NCBI RefSeq assembly: GCF_002443255.2
Contig: NW_019211458.1
Coordinates: 36,568,165 to 36,632,164, forward strand
Reading direction: 5' to 3'
Source: Varroa destructor
Lineage: Eukaryota > Arthropoda > Arachnida > Mesostigmata > Varroidae
Length of the DNA: 64,000 nucleotides
Shown in pieces: positions 39,901 to 52,784 of this stretch; the stretch's first letter is position 1; each line of letters starts with the position of its first letter. The position numbers were made by a program, and so were the translations under genes. The notes beneath the pieces are model-generated. The model was not told the origin of the DNA and made no database searches. It saw nothing but the letters and a program-made list of their open reading frames with translations.

Positions 39901-42169
39901 TCTATACAAATTTCTATTTTCTATTTTTGCAGCGTCCATATTCTCTCGTGTGCTTGCCAAGCTCTATATGAACACTTCATACGGAACTGAGCAGGAAGTT
40001 GATCACGTTGACCAGAAAGCTCCCAATCTGAGTAGCTTTCGTGACTATTAAGCCAGCAAAATCAGGCCGCACGTATACAACAGACTACTCCGCTATCCGG
40101 CTTCACAGATGGTTGGTAACGAGAGCTTTTTAGACCTAGCTGCTGATACCAGCACGGTTTACTGTGGTCTCGCCGTCACCAGCGTCTACAGCCCACGCCG
40201 CCCCCGCGCGCTACCCACCACAATCGATATTCCCAGCTTGGGTCGACCCTAATCTACTGTTCATGCCCCTCAATAGCCCTCTATTGGGTAATAGAGAAGG
40301 AAGAAAGCTACCGCCAGAGCAACTCCTCATCGGTCTCGCCCCGCCGCTCGTTGGTCCAGTGTCCTCTCATCATACTCTGAAGTGTAGACACATGTTCTGT
40401 TATCTGCTATGACAGCAACCAAGCGGCCGGAGCTAGCCGACCTGGTCTTGTCTGCCAATTTACCAGTCATAAACTGCTGTTCTGTAGGCTGCGAGCGAGT
40501 CGCACAAATTGAGAAAAAGTTATTAGAAAAAGCAACATTTCCTGATTCACCAAACCTCACTGACACAACCACACACACGTTTATAGCCCCTTTCGTATAT
40601 ATAGGTATATACAGGTGTGGGTGTCTAAACATCCTGTTCCGTAGCTAGGGGCAACAGGACGCCGCACCTGGCCTTCGTTGCTGAATTTCAATACGGCTGT
40701 TTTCGATGTCACCTGTCGTGTTACGTGCCGTACACAGAGTTCCTGCACAGAGTGACAGGAGGTCAGTGAATGATGTAAAGCATCCACGGGGCAAATCTGC
40801 TTGTGATAGTGATATAATGTCTATTGTTATTGTTGGCGTGGCTAGTTTCGGGGCAGTCATTTATTAAAGCGCAGCTGCCTGTCAGTTTAACATCCGTGAT
40901 AAAATAACAACATTATACGACACAGCTTTGAAGCATGTTATGCTCTATGCATGAACTGCCCATTGTAGTTACCTTAATAAAAACCTCCTATTAAGTAATT
41001 CTAGGACAGTTCATATTCACGCAAGTGTTCAGCATATAAAAGATGGCGAATCGCACCGGACTAGACAGTTGACATAAAAGTCTAGATAAGTGGTTGTTAC
41101 GGCTTAGAAACAGTCGTCGGCTTTTTTTTTGTTTGTGCACGAGAAATAACTTACTAGAGACATGACCGACAATGTTCAGGTAGATCGACGGGATGAGGCC
41201 TGACTTTTCGGAAATCAAAATTAGATTTCTGTAAAATAAATTAAATTAAAAATTCGAGGAAATAATATCATCATTCGAGCATAGATTATCTCGAAGGTTG
41301 TGAGAATGTTTATGCAGTAACGTACACCGATTGACTCTTGGACGTAATTTATGGGAAAAAATACTTTTTCAGGTAAGCTTGCGCTCGTGAGTATCTGTTT
41401 TTTTTCCTTTCGAAAATTCATTGGATTGAAAGATATCCAGGAGTACCAACGCACAGTTTTAAGGTAGATGTTATCCGCTCCAAATTGAGTGCGTACAATT
41501 ATGGCATTCTAGATTTTCCTAGCAGTAACCGATACGAGCTCAACTAACCCTTGCTTCTAAGATGTATTAGAAGGAATACGCTGCTTCTAAATTTGGGATC
41601 TGGCCTATTCTTAATAGGCTCGACTTGGACAACTTCCGTAATCGTTTTCATGTTTCGTAGAAAATCCATGATAATTTGCCCGGTAGGATAGATCCCATCC
41701 CAATCTGGCAAAACATGATCGAGCAGGTCTCGAACCCATTAGTTACTTCACGGGATAGTTAGCTGCTTGCGGATGGCGGACGCAGTTATTACATGAGTTT
41801 CGGTGCATTTATTCAAGAATTATTTATATTCCAACCAAGAGACTGTTGGTTATAGCCAATCGCTAACCAGCCATAATCTTTATCAGCTAATATGATCTGT
41901 AGTAATACTGAACAGAACTACTAGAAACACAGACGACTTTACCTAGCAAGAACGCGTCAAAATAGTTTCAACGTTCTTGAGTAAGTACCAGTCAGTGTCA
42001 AGATGAATTTTCTCAGCTGTCTCTAATTTTATTTCTTTGTTCGTTTACCTGATCGGAACTGTCTGCCGCTTTACAAGAAGTACCGCTGGCTTACCTTAGT
42101 CCATTCTTTATTTCTGGTTTACGTTATAGGCGTTCCTTTTCGAAAAAAAAAACAAAATTTCTCCTTACT
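33999..42169. other. No confident gene; candidate exons near 40.4-40.9 kb
   Basis: At 40409-40601 (plus, MTATKRPELADLVLSANLPV) and 40860-40660 (minus, MTAPKLATPTITIDIISLSQ) there are convergent ATG-started frames with plausible donors, but no partners. The block 40140-40870 is GC-richer than its flanks. Frames at 35701-36120 (minus, 139 codons) and 36486-36834 (plus) are unrecognised. Short hairpins lie at 35541-35559 and 37381-37400. Confidence 0.3.
37381..37400. repeat. Short perfect hairpin, 9-bp arms
   Basis: ctataataa and ttattatag flank a TG loop. This length is expected by chance in 64 kb of AT-rich DNA. Confidence 0.6.
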
Positions 42170-43820
42170 TTACGGACATTTTTTTTTCTGACTGCCTCCA
42201 ACATACGCCGATGTTATTTGCGTGTGCAGCTTTGTTGACTCTGACGATCTTGGGATGTCTAAAGAGCTCGGAACAATTGGTGAGCCGGAAGTGCTTTGAA
42301 ACCCAGCATCAAAGCTTTTGTGCTTATCGATGCCCCTCTTTGGTATTTTCTTTTTCTTGCTGTTCCATGCTCGTCCTAGGCGAACTATTTCCAACTCGAC
42401 AAACCCCCAATACTCCTCCAAAGTGTTCACGTTCTGCTGATACTTTTGCGACAGGTCGACCAGCTCTGCCAGGTCCAACTTGATACCGTTCTCAACAATT
42501 TGCTTAATGATACCACCGGAATAGCCTTCTGCAAAATTTCGTAACAAAACAACAGACGTAAACTCATGTTTGTAATTAATAATCTAAGTAAATTAGTCCT
42601 GAGTTTCATAGACAGAAGTGCAAATAGCCGTTGTTTTTTGATAATCCGGTTTGTTCCTTTAAATCTAAAGCCGATGTGGCAAATTATGAATACATAGTCG
42701 CTACGCCAATAAATTCCGCCCATCGCGACAAGTTTCTCCTGAGATTTATCACGGAAGCCACCACATTATTACAGTGACGGTAGAATATTTTGATTCGGAT
42801 TTTATTCCCGCCAGATCGGTCGAGCAGTTAAGCTCAGGGCAGCGCTGAAAGTGCCACCGGTGTTTTGGGGTAATCTTAGTTCAATGCTACTTCGGTACCC
42901 TGTTTCGGCCAGAAGAGACGAGAAAAATCGTCTCAGCAAGATCATTACGATCATCTCAAGCCTGCGCTAAAGTTGAAAGGTGGCAACGGCGCTAACAGAA
43001 CTAGCAGACAATAAAGTAAGGGAAAACATTATCGCTTTGAAAGCATGCTGACACAATAGTTCCGGTAAAATATCAACCACTTATAGTATCTGCCCGTCGT
43101 CAATGTATGCGCTTCTTCAACCACTATCACCTTTAGAAATCTCTGTACGAAGTAAACCTCTATGAGTCAACGATTGCGCACTGTTCAGTGTTACGTGTGT
43201 CCGTTACTTGTGTGCTGGATTCACACGGAAGTTGTATACGCCAAATTTAGAATTTGTCCAAGCCTGGTTGACTCTGTTCTAACATTCTGACACCCCGTGG
43301 CTCGACTACAATCTTCTATATTCCTTCTGTTCCCTGTCGATTTGATGCTATACCGGAAAGGCGCTATGGCTTTCGCAGAGGCTAATTTCACTCGTTGAAT
43401 TTTTGTCCGTTAAGTTAATTATACCTCTGAAGCTACCTATGAGTAGCAAGAATAATCACATCTGTTAAGTTGTGCTGAAGCTGTAAATGCCAACCTCAAT
43501 CACCATCGTTGTTTGCCATCACAGAACGGTACAGGTCACCACAACGTATGCTGCTGTGCGCAAAGCTTCGATGAACTCTTCCGTATCAACAGCCATTAGT
43601 CTATAGTTTTTGCTATACATGTTACTCGGCTTCCTGTACGTTCTCATAATAAAATACCTTTATATATATGTATATAAAGTCATTAATTCATAGGTATAAG
43701 TATTGTGTAGAGCTTATTGTTCAAGCTTGGGCAATCCGCATAATCATCACTCATGTGTTATCAGTCAGACTTGTCAAAAGCAATGAGAATGACACGAATG
43801 TAAAGAGCTCGATTTGCTAC

Positions 43821-43857
<37 letters not shown>

Positions 43858-46566
43858 CAGCAACAAAATTCCTTCGCCCATAATTATTGAAATTTGATTT
43901 TTCAATCGGCCTACAGTTGAGACATTGAAACGGGTCATTATGTTAGCGCCCCCAACAACAGTGCTAGACATTTTATTTTTTGTTATTTGGCATTATATTA
44001 AAATCAATTTTCCTTTGAGGACCGTTGGGACACTGGGTCAATGGCTGTGGCGTATTCCACCTGTCACATTAGTTAAGGCTTCCTCGGTTAGAGTCTTATA
44101 ATAGGAATAAACTCGGATGTGCGTACGCGATATTATACGTAGAAAGATATCAGAAATACTAACAGATCTTTTACACGTTAATGATAATCGTGTTTGCAAT
44201 GGTACTTGCCTGTTACCCGAACCTGTTATGCTTTAATTGTAAGATATTACGCGAATTTATTGGCGTCAACTGGACGCGCGCCCCTCCCCCCCTTATGTAC
44301 CCACCCAGATCATTAACGAAGTCGATCATTTGCTCAAGGGTTATGGGCGCGGTTTTCGGCAAATGAAGTTTTAGGATGGCGAGGCGCTCAACGGCGTTCG
44401 GCAGTGGCATTAAAATCCGTGTTTCGAACTGATCAAGTAGCTCATCTGGAAGCTCCCATGGCTTGATACATGTTGCTACAAAGTTGACATTTTCCACATT
44501 TTCCGCAGTCTGAGTGCGCAGATATTTCACCTTCTCCGCCAGAAGCTAAGTACCACACGAGGAGCAATATCGTTCCGGATGACGTTAGTTACAATTTCGA
44601 AATTTGGGCATATGAAGGCTATTTTTATATACTATAAAAATAAAAAAATAGAAATATAAAAAAACTGTTGACTCGTGCTTTATACTAAAGCACGAGTCAA
44701 CAGTTGCTATCCAAAGATATGGGTAATTACGGGACGGTAAATGTAACGAACAGTGGATTTACTAAAGTGTAGTCTATCGTGTAATGACTAGAGTGCATAA
44801 TTGGCGCGTCTAGAGCAAATAATAATAGGGGCTTCCTAAAAGCCGATGGGTTTTGTCGCAATCGTGGGCATGTTATGATATGTTGCTTCTGCACGCACTA
44901 AACCGTCTTCTTATTGTCGCCGCTTACGGTAACAGTTTCCGGATGGGTCCTGATCTTGTGCAAATCGTCGACAAGAAGCACGGCTGGTGAGTAACAGACC
45001 GCCGAGAAAAACGCCAATTCCAAAAATGTCTTATCGGCGGTCAACGCGTGAACGTCAAGACGTAGACAGCGCCAGGGTCTGGCCACGCAATTTTCTAGAA
45101 CCTTTTTCATAATCAAATAGCACATACCATTAATTGTATCCGAATAGAAGCGTATTTCTGATTTAGCGTCATAGTATTGTAGGTTTATAGGTGTCAAAAG
45201 GTTAGGTCTTACGTCGTCAAACATTGAAAGACGAAATTCGCAGCAGCGCGTTAATTAGCAATCGCCGCGACGAACGGGCTTAACATATCTACATAAAGCA
45301 AAAACCACATTTAACTGAAACTGGGATAAATTGCGAAGCCGTTATGGTTCAGAAAGGCAATTAAAAACTAACTCTGAGTAGAAGGGACTTCCCGACACCG
45401 TTTGGACCGTAGAGAAGTGTGGTCCTTGGCATTTGGATTCCGCCAACTTCAGGATATCGCCCAGTTGCTGCTGCCAGGGCTCCCTTCGCCAGCTGATGAC
45501 CTGATGTGATATCATAAGATGTATAGGGGATATGGGACGTGTCACAAATGGCGCCTGGATCTCAGCACTAATAGCTTATCCAGTATATCACTCGGTAGCT
45601 CATAATCTGTTCCGAACAATCGCGGACTGATACAGCTAGAAATAACTGTCATGTATGTGTGTGTATGTATATATATATATATATATATAGAATATGTAAA
45701 ATATATACTATATGGAAAATGTAGTGGTACTATGAAAACAGAACGCTTTGAAAGGTTAATACCAACTACGGTGCGCGGTTCGAGGCAGTTAGAGTTGATG
45801 AGTTGGATCCCGGGCGAATTCGAAAAGTAAAAATGCGGTCCGTGTAATGAAGGTATCTTCGATACATCTGGAGCTTTTTCTTTTAATATTTTGCTAAGAG
45901 AAACGGTGAAGAAAGTATTCAAACAGTTTATATGCAACATATAGATACTCTACGATACCTGTCTGGGAAGGTCTAGGAAGAGCACGAATCAACACGATTT
46001 GCGACGGTAAACGTGACTAGAATATTGGTAGTTCGTGTAAAGTACATAAATAAGTACCAATAATTATCTTTCAACTAAAGGCCACACTTCCAGCTTTGCG
46101 CAGATACCGCAAGGACACGAGTGTGTGAATCAGAAGTAGGTGCTAGCATACGATCCAAAGTTTTCACCGCCAATGAAATATAGGGCCTACTGTAAGGTGA
46201 CGTTGATACTGATCTTGGCCGTAAGCATCTTTGTTGATCATGCGATTCCGCGTACGTGTTCGAAAACATTAAATCTCCACACAGCATAGAATGATTTTTA
46301 GGGAAAGTCGAACGGCTATAGCAGAACTGTTGTGTTCGTATCTGAAGTATATTGACCTCGATGCAGGGACGGGTAGTTGAACAAGTCGTCTCGCTCACGT
46401 ACCTTTTCAAGTTACACATAGCCAAAGCATGCTGATTGACTAGCTGTAATTGTAGAAATTTTGCCGACAGAGAGTACATTAAACGTAACAGTGTGTCGAG
46501 TTTCTCCCCCGCGCTATTTGTTGGCAGAGTATCCAAGATATCCTTCACATACTTCACAAACGACAT
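42170..46566 (-). CDS. AAA-type ATPase with degenerate catalytic residues; N-terminal part incomplete
   Basis: In-phase exons: 45492-45373 (Walker A LLYGPNGVGKS), 45101-44928 (Walker B-like PAVLLVDDLHKI), 44545-44305 (FVATCIKPWELPDELL, FETRILMPLPNAVERL) and 42528-42170 (EGYSGGIIKQIVENG, then a basic Lys-rich tail and stop). The small-domain pattern (PLP..ER, EGYSG) is that of the Vps4/katanin group, while the Walker B region also resembles the first ATPase domain of PEX1. Walker B ends DD rather than DE, sensor 1 is Cys where Asn is usual, and the arginine-finger pair is replaced by DQ before FETR. The pore-loop region is about five residues short. Upstream exons 46566-46403 (MSFVKYVKDILDTLP) and 45893-45770 join in phase. 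I could not connect 45770 to 45492, so at least one exon is missing or wrong. Confidence 0.7.
43818..43858. repeat. (CTAT)n microsatellite
   Basis: About ten perfect tetranucleotide units in the intron before the last exon of the AAA gene. Confidence 0.95.
44663..44705. repeat. Perfect 20-bp inverted repeat with a 3-base loop
   Basis: Arms 44663-44682 and 44686-44705 are exactly complementary, separated by TAC. It lies in an intron of the AAA gene, between the Walker B exon and the following exon. Confidence 0.95.
45667..45689. repeat. (TA)n microsatellite
   Basis: A TA run in the 5' part of the AAA gene. Confidence 0.9.
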
Positions 46567-49500
46567 CGTCTTCGTTGTCCCTCACGTTTAACCTCAATTG
46601 CGGGAGAAAGCCCACGAGACGTTCACAGTCTAGGCGTTGACTTTAGTATCTAGGGGCTCCGAGTGATAAGTACGTAGAACAAACAATAAAGCCGTATAAT
46701 AAAACGAAGCCGTTCTATTTCTAATAAAATACAATTGTCCTGTTCGCCAGCGTAACCAAAATTACTGTGTATGTACATCGAATACATAGATGGCGTTTCA
46801 GTATTATCGTAGCACTTCCAGCATTTTGTGTTTTTCGATCTTTTGCTTATCGAAAAGATGCGCTGGACGCGTTCGGTAATTGTCCCTGTGCATGTCCCTC
46901 CCGATGCAACATGTCGTAACTTTAACGGTATTCTTAGTGATACCTGTTGCCGAAACATTGCGTACCGTCAATTGTGCAGTTCTGAGCGAAAACCTTGGTT
47001 CTGATTACGTAACCTAGACGGGAGCCTGAGAAAAAAATAGACGCCATCGTGCTAAGTAACATCGTGCTCTCTAGTCAGCTTCCTTTTAACATTGTCCGCC
47101 ATTACAGTTTACTTGGATAAACAAACCAGTCTATCGGGAGAAATACATCAGTTTTCAGCATCTGTTATATTCTGCCATGGTATTTTCCGTTATATAGTGA
47201 TCAAGACAGATCTGTTGCTTTTCCCTTATGATGCTTCATCTTCCATCGGACGTCAGCGTCACTTGCACACCTATAAACAACGGTCACTTTCTTATGCTAT
47301 AAAAAATAAGATATATTTGCCTAATGTTCTGTTTATCTACTCAAACTGATTATATACGCAGCGTAAGTAAGCTGTCAATTTGCATTAGGCTCGTAGAAAA
47401 TCGTAGAAAATTTCAGTGATACTAAAAAAACAGCACATCATGAGCATGTGTAAATACACACAAGTCTCGATCATAATATATATATGTTTTGTATGGACTT
47501 GATCACATGGCGGTAGGTTAGGCTCAATTGATCACGGTTCAAATCGAAACATTGCTCATACATAAGATGTTCCATATATCAGGCGCTATTTACTACCTAT
47601 CGTATTTTAGTAAGGCTGTTGTGTTGTCTTTCCATAACTATTGTTATTGATTTAGGACTATGTACTGTTATGTTGCCGTCTAGATATATCCGTATCATCG
47701 CCAAAGACCTTGTCTATGATATTTCATAAAGATTATTTATTACGTGCGACCGAACCAGCTGGTGAACATCCGACCCGGATTGGATATCGGCGGGTTTCCC
47801 AGTGGGAATCAGTCGAACAACTCCGGATGTTGTCGTCCAAAATACGATAAGCGTCAATGACACGAAGCAGTCAGCATTATCTAGACAAGTTTCTAAAAGT
47901 CCTACAGTTTGTTATGCAGACTGTTGTCTGCGCGCATGATAATCGAGCGTTCGTATTGCAGGTAGAAGACCCCAAACTGGTAGAAGAGGCACAAATAAGA
48001 TGATCCACAAAGTCTCAAGTAAATGGAAACTGTGAAATCTTAAGTTAAATAGCTACATTTCCCGGGGCACAAGCAACCGAGCGAAATGAATAAATAGCAA
48101 CAAATGATTAACAAGTGAAGACTTGTCAAGTTGTTGCGTTTAGGGATCTCGTAGCAAAATCGTACTGCTACGACATCTCGACCGAGTTTTCGATGGTGTG
48201 CTTACATGTGCTTGATGACTAACTTACATAGAACGTATATCATTAGTATCAGGTGAAGTGTTTACGTAGAGCTAGGTTAGCATCGGATACGTATCAATGT
48301 TGATTCGTGAAAAGTTGTGCAAATCGACTGCAATCTGTATAATCGTGCAACCAACAGAACAATAGGTAATAGTTGTCTTTGTTTAATAATTTCATAGTTC
48401 TGTGAACAAGATAGTAACAGCAAGATGAAGGTCTCTCCTTTCCTCTCTCTCACATAATATTATATATATATATGTATGAGACTACTTCGTCTCGTGTAGA
48501 TTGGGCCCATAATCCAGCCACTTCTCCAGCAGAGCGCACAATGGCATCAGTTACCCTGCGCCCGAAACAGCGCTATACTTGCCCACCTAATAACAGAAAC
48601 GAAAAGCAATTGCCGTGGGGAGAACAGATTCAGTCGGTCGGCCCTACAGCGAGTGGATAGCCATCTCAGCATCGTGTCGTAGGAGGCGTAGCTACAAATC
48701 GATCCTTCTCTACTCTCCCCGTTATATGTTCTCACGATTTTCGATCATTTCACGACAACTTTACCATTGCATTGGTAGAGACGCGCGGGCAGTCACCGTG
48801 CTCTATCGATCGGCCACTGAATGGGGTGAAAATCTATGGGCGCGAGAACGATTTCAAGTTGCAGTAACTCCCTCAACATCGAAAGCTTGACGAGAAGACG
48901 GCCACAACAGCAGCAGCGGCGGCAAATGAGAGACACTGGTAGTTGAACGGGCATTGCCCGTACGACCCCGTTCGTCTCAGCGGGTTCTTCCTAACGACGT
49001 CGCACATAACAAATTCTGACCTGTACTTAGGAATCTGAAGTCGGCATCCCTGAATCGTGAATATTAAACTGAACTCGCGCTAAGCTCGTCAGCTTAACAT
49101 ATTTATACATGTTACAAAGCAAATCTCTTAACTTAATCTCTAATCTTAATGCTTGCAAAAGTTTAGACAGGAATATATGCAAGGGTCTCTGAATACACAG
49201 AGCACTTAGAATGTTAGCCTGTGAAAGATCTTTTTTATGACCCTTGCCTCACAGCTATTGACTCGGAGGTCTTTTGGACACCGCTAGGCCGTAAGCTGCT
49301 ATGTGTGCTAGCCTGAACCTTGCAACAACGCGCCCTCCAAGCTTGTGCGTTCGATATCATTAGCACATAGTGGAACTATTTTTCCTGCCACTGAAAACAA
49401 GTCCTTCTTTCCGGATAGAGTGTTTTACAGTGTTCTCTCCTGCTGTTCTCTATAATTCTTCTAGCCACTACAAAGCAGTATGCCTTTATTAGCCCTCCAT

Positions 49501-49710
49501 CAGCAGTCCTTAGAATAACTTTTGTAGGCTCTAATCTTAATGGCAGTCACCCGAAGATCATCTATAATATTTGAAAAGCCAAGACGACTTCAGTATGACA
49601 CGTCTGACCATAACAAATATCGTAATCGAGAATGTAAAGATCGGCCAATTCAAACATCATGCTTACTGAAGCAATATACTATTACCAATCAACGATGTAA
49701 AAAGCGATCA

Positions 49711-49777
<67 letters not shown>

Positions 49778-50119
49778 ACTTTATATATAAAGTTTTTTTT
49801 TTTTTTTATCATTAGCTGAAGTGGTTGGAGTAGTGAATATTATTGAACGCATACATGGGAAAAATGTCTGCATTGCACTGATTGCCTTTTTTCTGGTTTG
49901 GCTAGAAAGTCGCGTTAGGGAAAGAAGGGTTTGTTTTGCTTGTCACACGTTCAAACATGTTATATACATAATATAAACAGTTCTGAATAGATTTTGAAAC
50001 AACCATAATTTTACACGGAAGCAGTTATGCTAAATACGAAGCCTCACCCCTTTTACTAAAAGCGTGTACACTGTGTGCACCTGATACGAATAGACCATAT
50101 ATGATATTTATTCCAGCTG
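46567..50119. other. No confident gene
   Basis: A minus-strand frame 46958-46650 (MFRQQVSLRIPLKLRHVASG, with CWKC) has a mitochondrial-presequence-like start, but no continuation was found. A GC-richer block at 48472-48900 holds overlapping plus-strand frames of unknown meaning. Confidence 0.35.
49711..49807. repeat. Long (TA)n tract, 18-bp palindrome and T15 run
   Basis: A TA run of about 62 bases (49711-49772) is followed by a perfect palindrome (49777-49794) and a run of 15 T (49793-49807). The run ends an otherwise meaningless open frame. Confidence 0.9.
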
Positions 50120-50960
50120 TTATATGATAGTTCTTTTCGACGACTCACTGAAATCCGTCACACAAAGACGGATCGCACGATTTGGCGGAATCAGCCAAGT
50201 GTTGATCATGCGGAAACGGAGCCCCTTAAATGCTAAAGAACTTTTACTTGGATCAACCGGTCCAGCTTGGTAACGGTCGACTACTCTCCCTTCATCGTCG
50301 AAACTGATAGCCGACAATATGGACATTTTTTTAAATTAAAGCAACGATAAAGCACACACCCTTTCTAACTGTTGTCCCTTTAAAGTTATTGCCATCAAAT
50401 TAATTGTGTATGTTCATGCAAATATTCGGAAGCGTTGAATTCTGATGCAGTAAAAGCACAGCCAAGCACAGACAGCGGGTCCGAGAACTTCAGAATCATA
50501 ATGAAAACAGATTATATGTATTTCGTCGAACCCTGCCAAAAATGGTCATTAGTGACCCCAATGAGCCACGTAGTGATGGCTACGCTACCGTTAATCAAAA
50601 AAAAAAAACTGAAACATGAATTTCAGCATAAATGAAGTACCAGGTCGTTCATATCTCCTTACTTGCTGAAGCGTGACAATTGCAAAATTTCAGCGACGTC
50701 AAACGTATTGTTAATCATCGTCATAAAGCGCATTTTCAATAAATGAAATCTTAGCCAGTACGACAAACCGTTTCCCATTACCGACCGCAGAGAGTGCACA
50801 TAATTTAGCACACAAAAGCTACCCAGTGCCGGGTGTGTCAGGGACGCCAATCAAGTATGAATGATGGTTCTCGTGATGCTTTAATGCTGGGAACCGTAGT
50901 GTGCTGCCGTATCTGCTCTGATCAATTTAGGATCCCTTGTTAGCCAACTTACCAAAACAT
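50120..50960 (-). CDS. Hypothetical 115-residue protein, three exons
   Basis: A tiny first coding exon 50960-50953 (MF plus two bases, donor GTAAGT) joins 50818-50663 (FCVLNYVHSLRSVMGNGLSY, then FDVAEILQLSRF; donor GTAAGG) and 50303-50120 (FDDEGRVVDRYQAGPVDPSK, then FRMINTWLIPPNRAIRL, stop). All three phases agree. FDDEGRVVDRY after a strand-rich region is reminiscent of the edge of NTF2/SnoaL-like folds, but this is only a resemblance. An AT-rich TATA-like sequence lies about 170 bases upstream of the ATG. The acceptor at 50818 (cactgggtag) lacks a strong pyrimidine tract, so the 5' half is less sure than the last exon. Confidence 0.4.
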
Positions 50961-51121
50961 ATCACAAGACGTTGTGCCAATGGCCAGTATTCTACATACA
51001 CATCAACTTCAAGCAGTCAACCACCGTTTCATATGTTAGAGAAAGATTCTGAAGGCTCTGACCGCACAGACTTCCTCCGTTCCCGCCGCGCTGTCCGATA
51101 TAATAGGACGTGCACCGATTG

Positions 51122-51136
51122 CCATTTATATATTTG
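51122..51136 (-). promoter_or_regulatory. TATA-like sequence upstream of the 50120-50960 gene
   Basis: On the minus strand the sequence reads caaatatataaatgg, a plausible TATA element. It is followed by a leader that could end at the 50953 donor. Its placement fits the gene model, but AT-rich matches are common in this DNA. Confidence 0.25.
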
Positions 51137-52625
51137 CAAAGTGAGGCTTCACGTCGTCACCCCTTCAGCCGTTGCTCACGAAGTGACGGAGCCAAACAGT
51201 TTCTTTTCGACACTTTTCTGAAAAAACCTTGGCTAGGACGCAGCTGCAGTCAAATAATTTGCTGGGCGCAATTACGGAAACGAGAACCAGATAGCGACGA
51301 GTCTCTTTCCCTCCCGCTGTAGTCGTGCATCATTCAGCCATCTTCGGGCTAGAACGTTACGTCGGGCTGATATATGCGTCGAATGCTGCCTTTGGCCTGG
51401 AGATAATTTATCGGCAACTCCGTTGACGATTCATCTTCACCTTGTTTTATTCTATTCTACATTATAGCATCGATATGGACGTGATATAAGGAAGACTTTA
51501 AACTAAAACAATCAACTCGCTGTTCTATTGGATTGTAATGATAACAATAGCACTATATATAAATTACTGACGATGATTATTTGGGAACTAGCTGGTCTAT
51601 CGTGCCGACATGTTTCACGCGGGCTAGAGTAAATGACTAACAAATATATCTATATACCAGTATAGAAGGACGGTTTTGTTGCCTGTAACGTTGACGGCTG
51701 TGATTACAACTGAAATTGATACTGATGACCCGCAGATCAGGCTCATCTGCCCAGCATCGCCGATACCAGGCGGATCAATGGGAAAGAAACAGACAAACTG
51801 GAGATAGTTCGATGACAGCGATAGAGCTACAGTAGCAATCGGTAGTTGGTCCAGCCAGAAAAATATAACTAACTAACTGGCATTTTATAACGATAATAAA
51901 TTATATATGTATATAGGAATATGTATAACTTCTTAAAATGTATTAAAAGACACAAGAAGAAATTTAAAAAATAATCTAGCTTATGGTCGTTTTCTGAGAT
52001 GACTCATCGATCCTAGTCCATTAACGATTTGCCACTAGAAAGGTTGGGAATCAGAGATGTTTGTTTTGTAGTTGTCACATATAATGGTAGACGGATAGCA
52101 TACGAAGTCAGACTGACAAGCAGCTTTAAAATCTAATGTTCAGTCTAGTCAGCCGTCCTGGCGTACACAGACGGAATAGAAGAAAGACTATGTCCATCGA
52201 TTGGACAGGCCTGTGTGGACAAAGGTGTAAGACAACGAAGGTTACGCTTTATCTTACTTTGATCTGAAGTTCACCTTCTCGATTACGATAAAATTATCAC
52301 AGCTGCGACTACTACTAACTGTGTGACATCATATTTTAACACTAGATATGGGTTTCGCTATCCGTCTTAATCTACGCAGTTAAAATACTTCTGTGAATAT
52401 TGTAAATTTGTTGGCAGACCCCGCCTCTATTCTGTGCTGAGTACGGGCTACGTTTCGATCCATTAGCTCGATGCAGCTTTTCGCTGATACGGCTAGTAGA
52501 GAGAAAGAAGTTGATAATCAATCAATCAATCGATTGGCATTATATCCTTGCTTTTTCGTCTTCTGATTCTGATCTATTGCGAAAATTGAACTTATTGTGC
52601 CTACTTTCAGGAAGGCCACTATGAT

Positions 52626-52659
52626 GATAAGCCGTTTAGTATCGATTAAACGGCTTATC
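52626..52659. repeat. Perfect 13-bp inverted repeat, 8-base loop
   Basis: Arms 52626-52638 and 52647-52659 (gataagccgttta and its complement) are perfect. Confidence 0.9.
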
Positions 52660-52760
52660 GTTTAGTGGGATCGCCACTATGCAAGCCTACAGGCCTTAAG
52701 CGCAGCATTTGCTGAAAATCGAGAACGATCGTAGCTGTAAAATATAAAGCCGAGTGTTAG

Positions 52761-52784
52761 ATAGGACAATTGGCATTGTCCTAT
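52761..52784. repeat. Perfect 10-bp inverted repeat, TGGC loop
   Basis: Arms ataggacaat and attgtcctat, loop TGGC. Confidence 0.85.

Noticed and set aside
42820..42900. A-box-like ggtcgagcagttaagctc with a later agttcaatgc
   Set aside because: The B-box match is poor and the segment does not fold as a tRNA; too weak to call a SINE.
49777..49807. Palindrome followed by a T run, like a bacterial terminator
   Set aside because: The genome is eukaryotic, the stem is nearly all A/T, and it abuts a TA microsatellite, so it is most likely simple-sequence drift.
50937..51322. Frame with CTDCHLYIC resembling a piggyBac C-terminal finger
   Set aside because: Too few matching cysteines and no transposase core. 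The region is better read as the leader and promoter of the minus-strand gene at 50120-50960.
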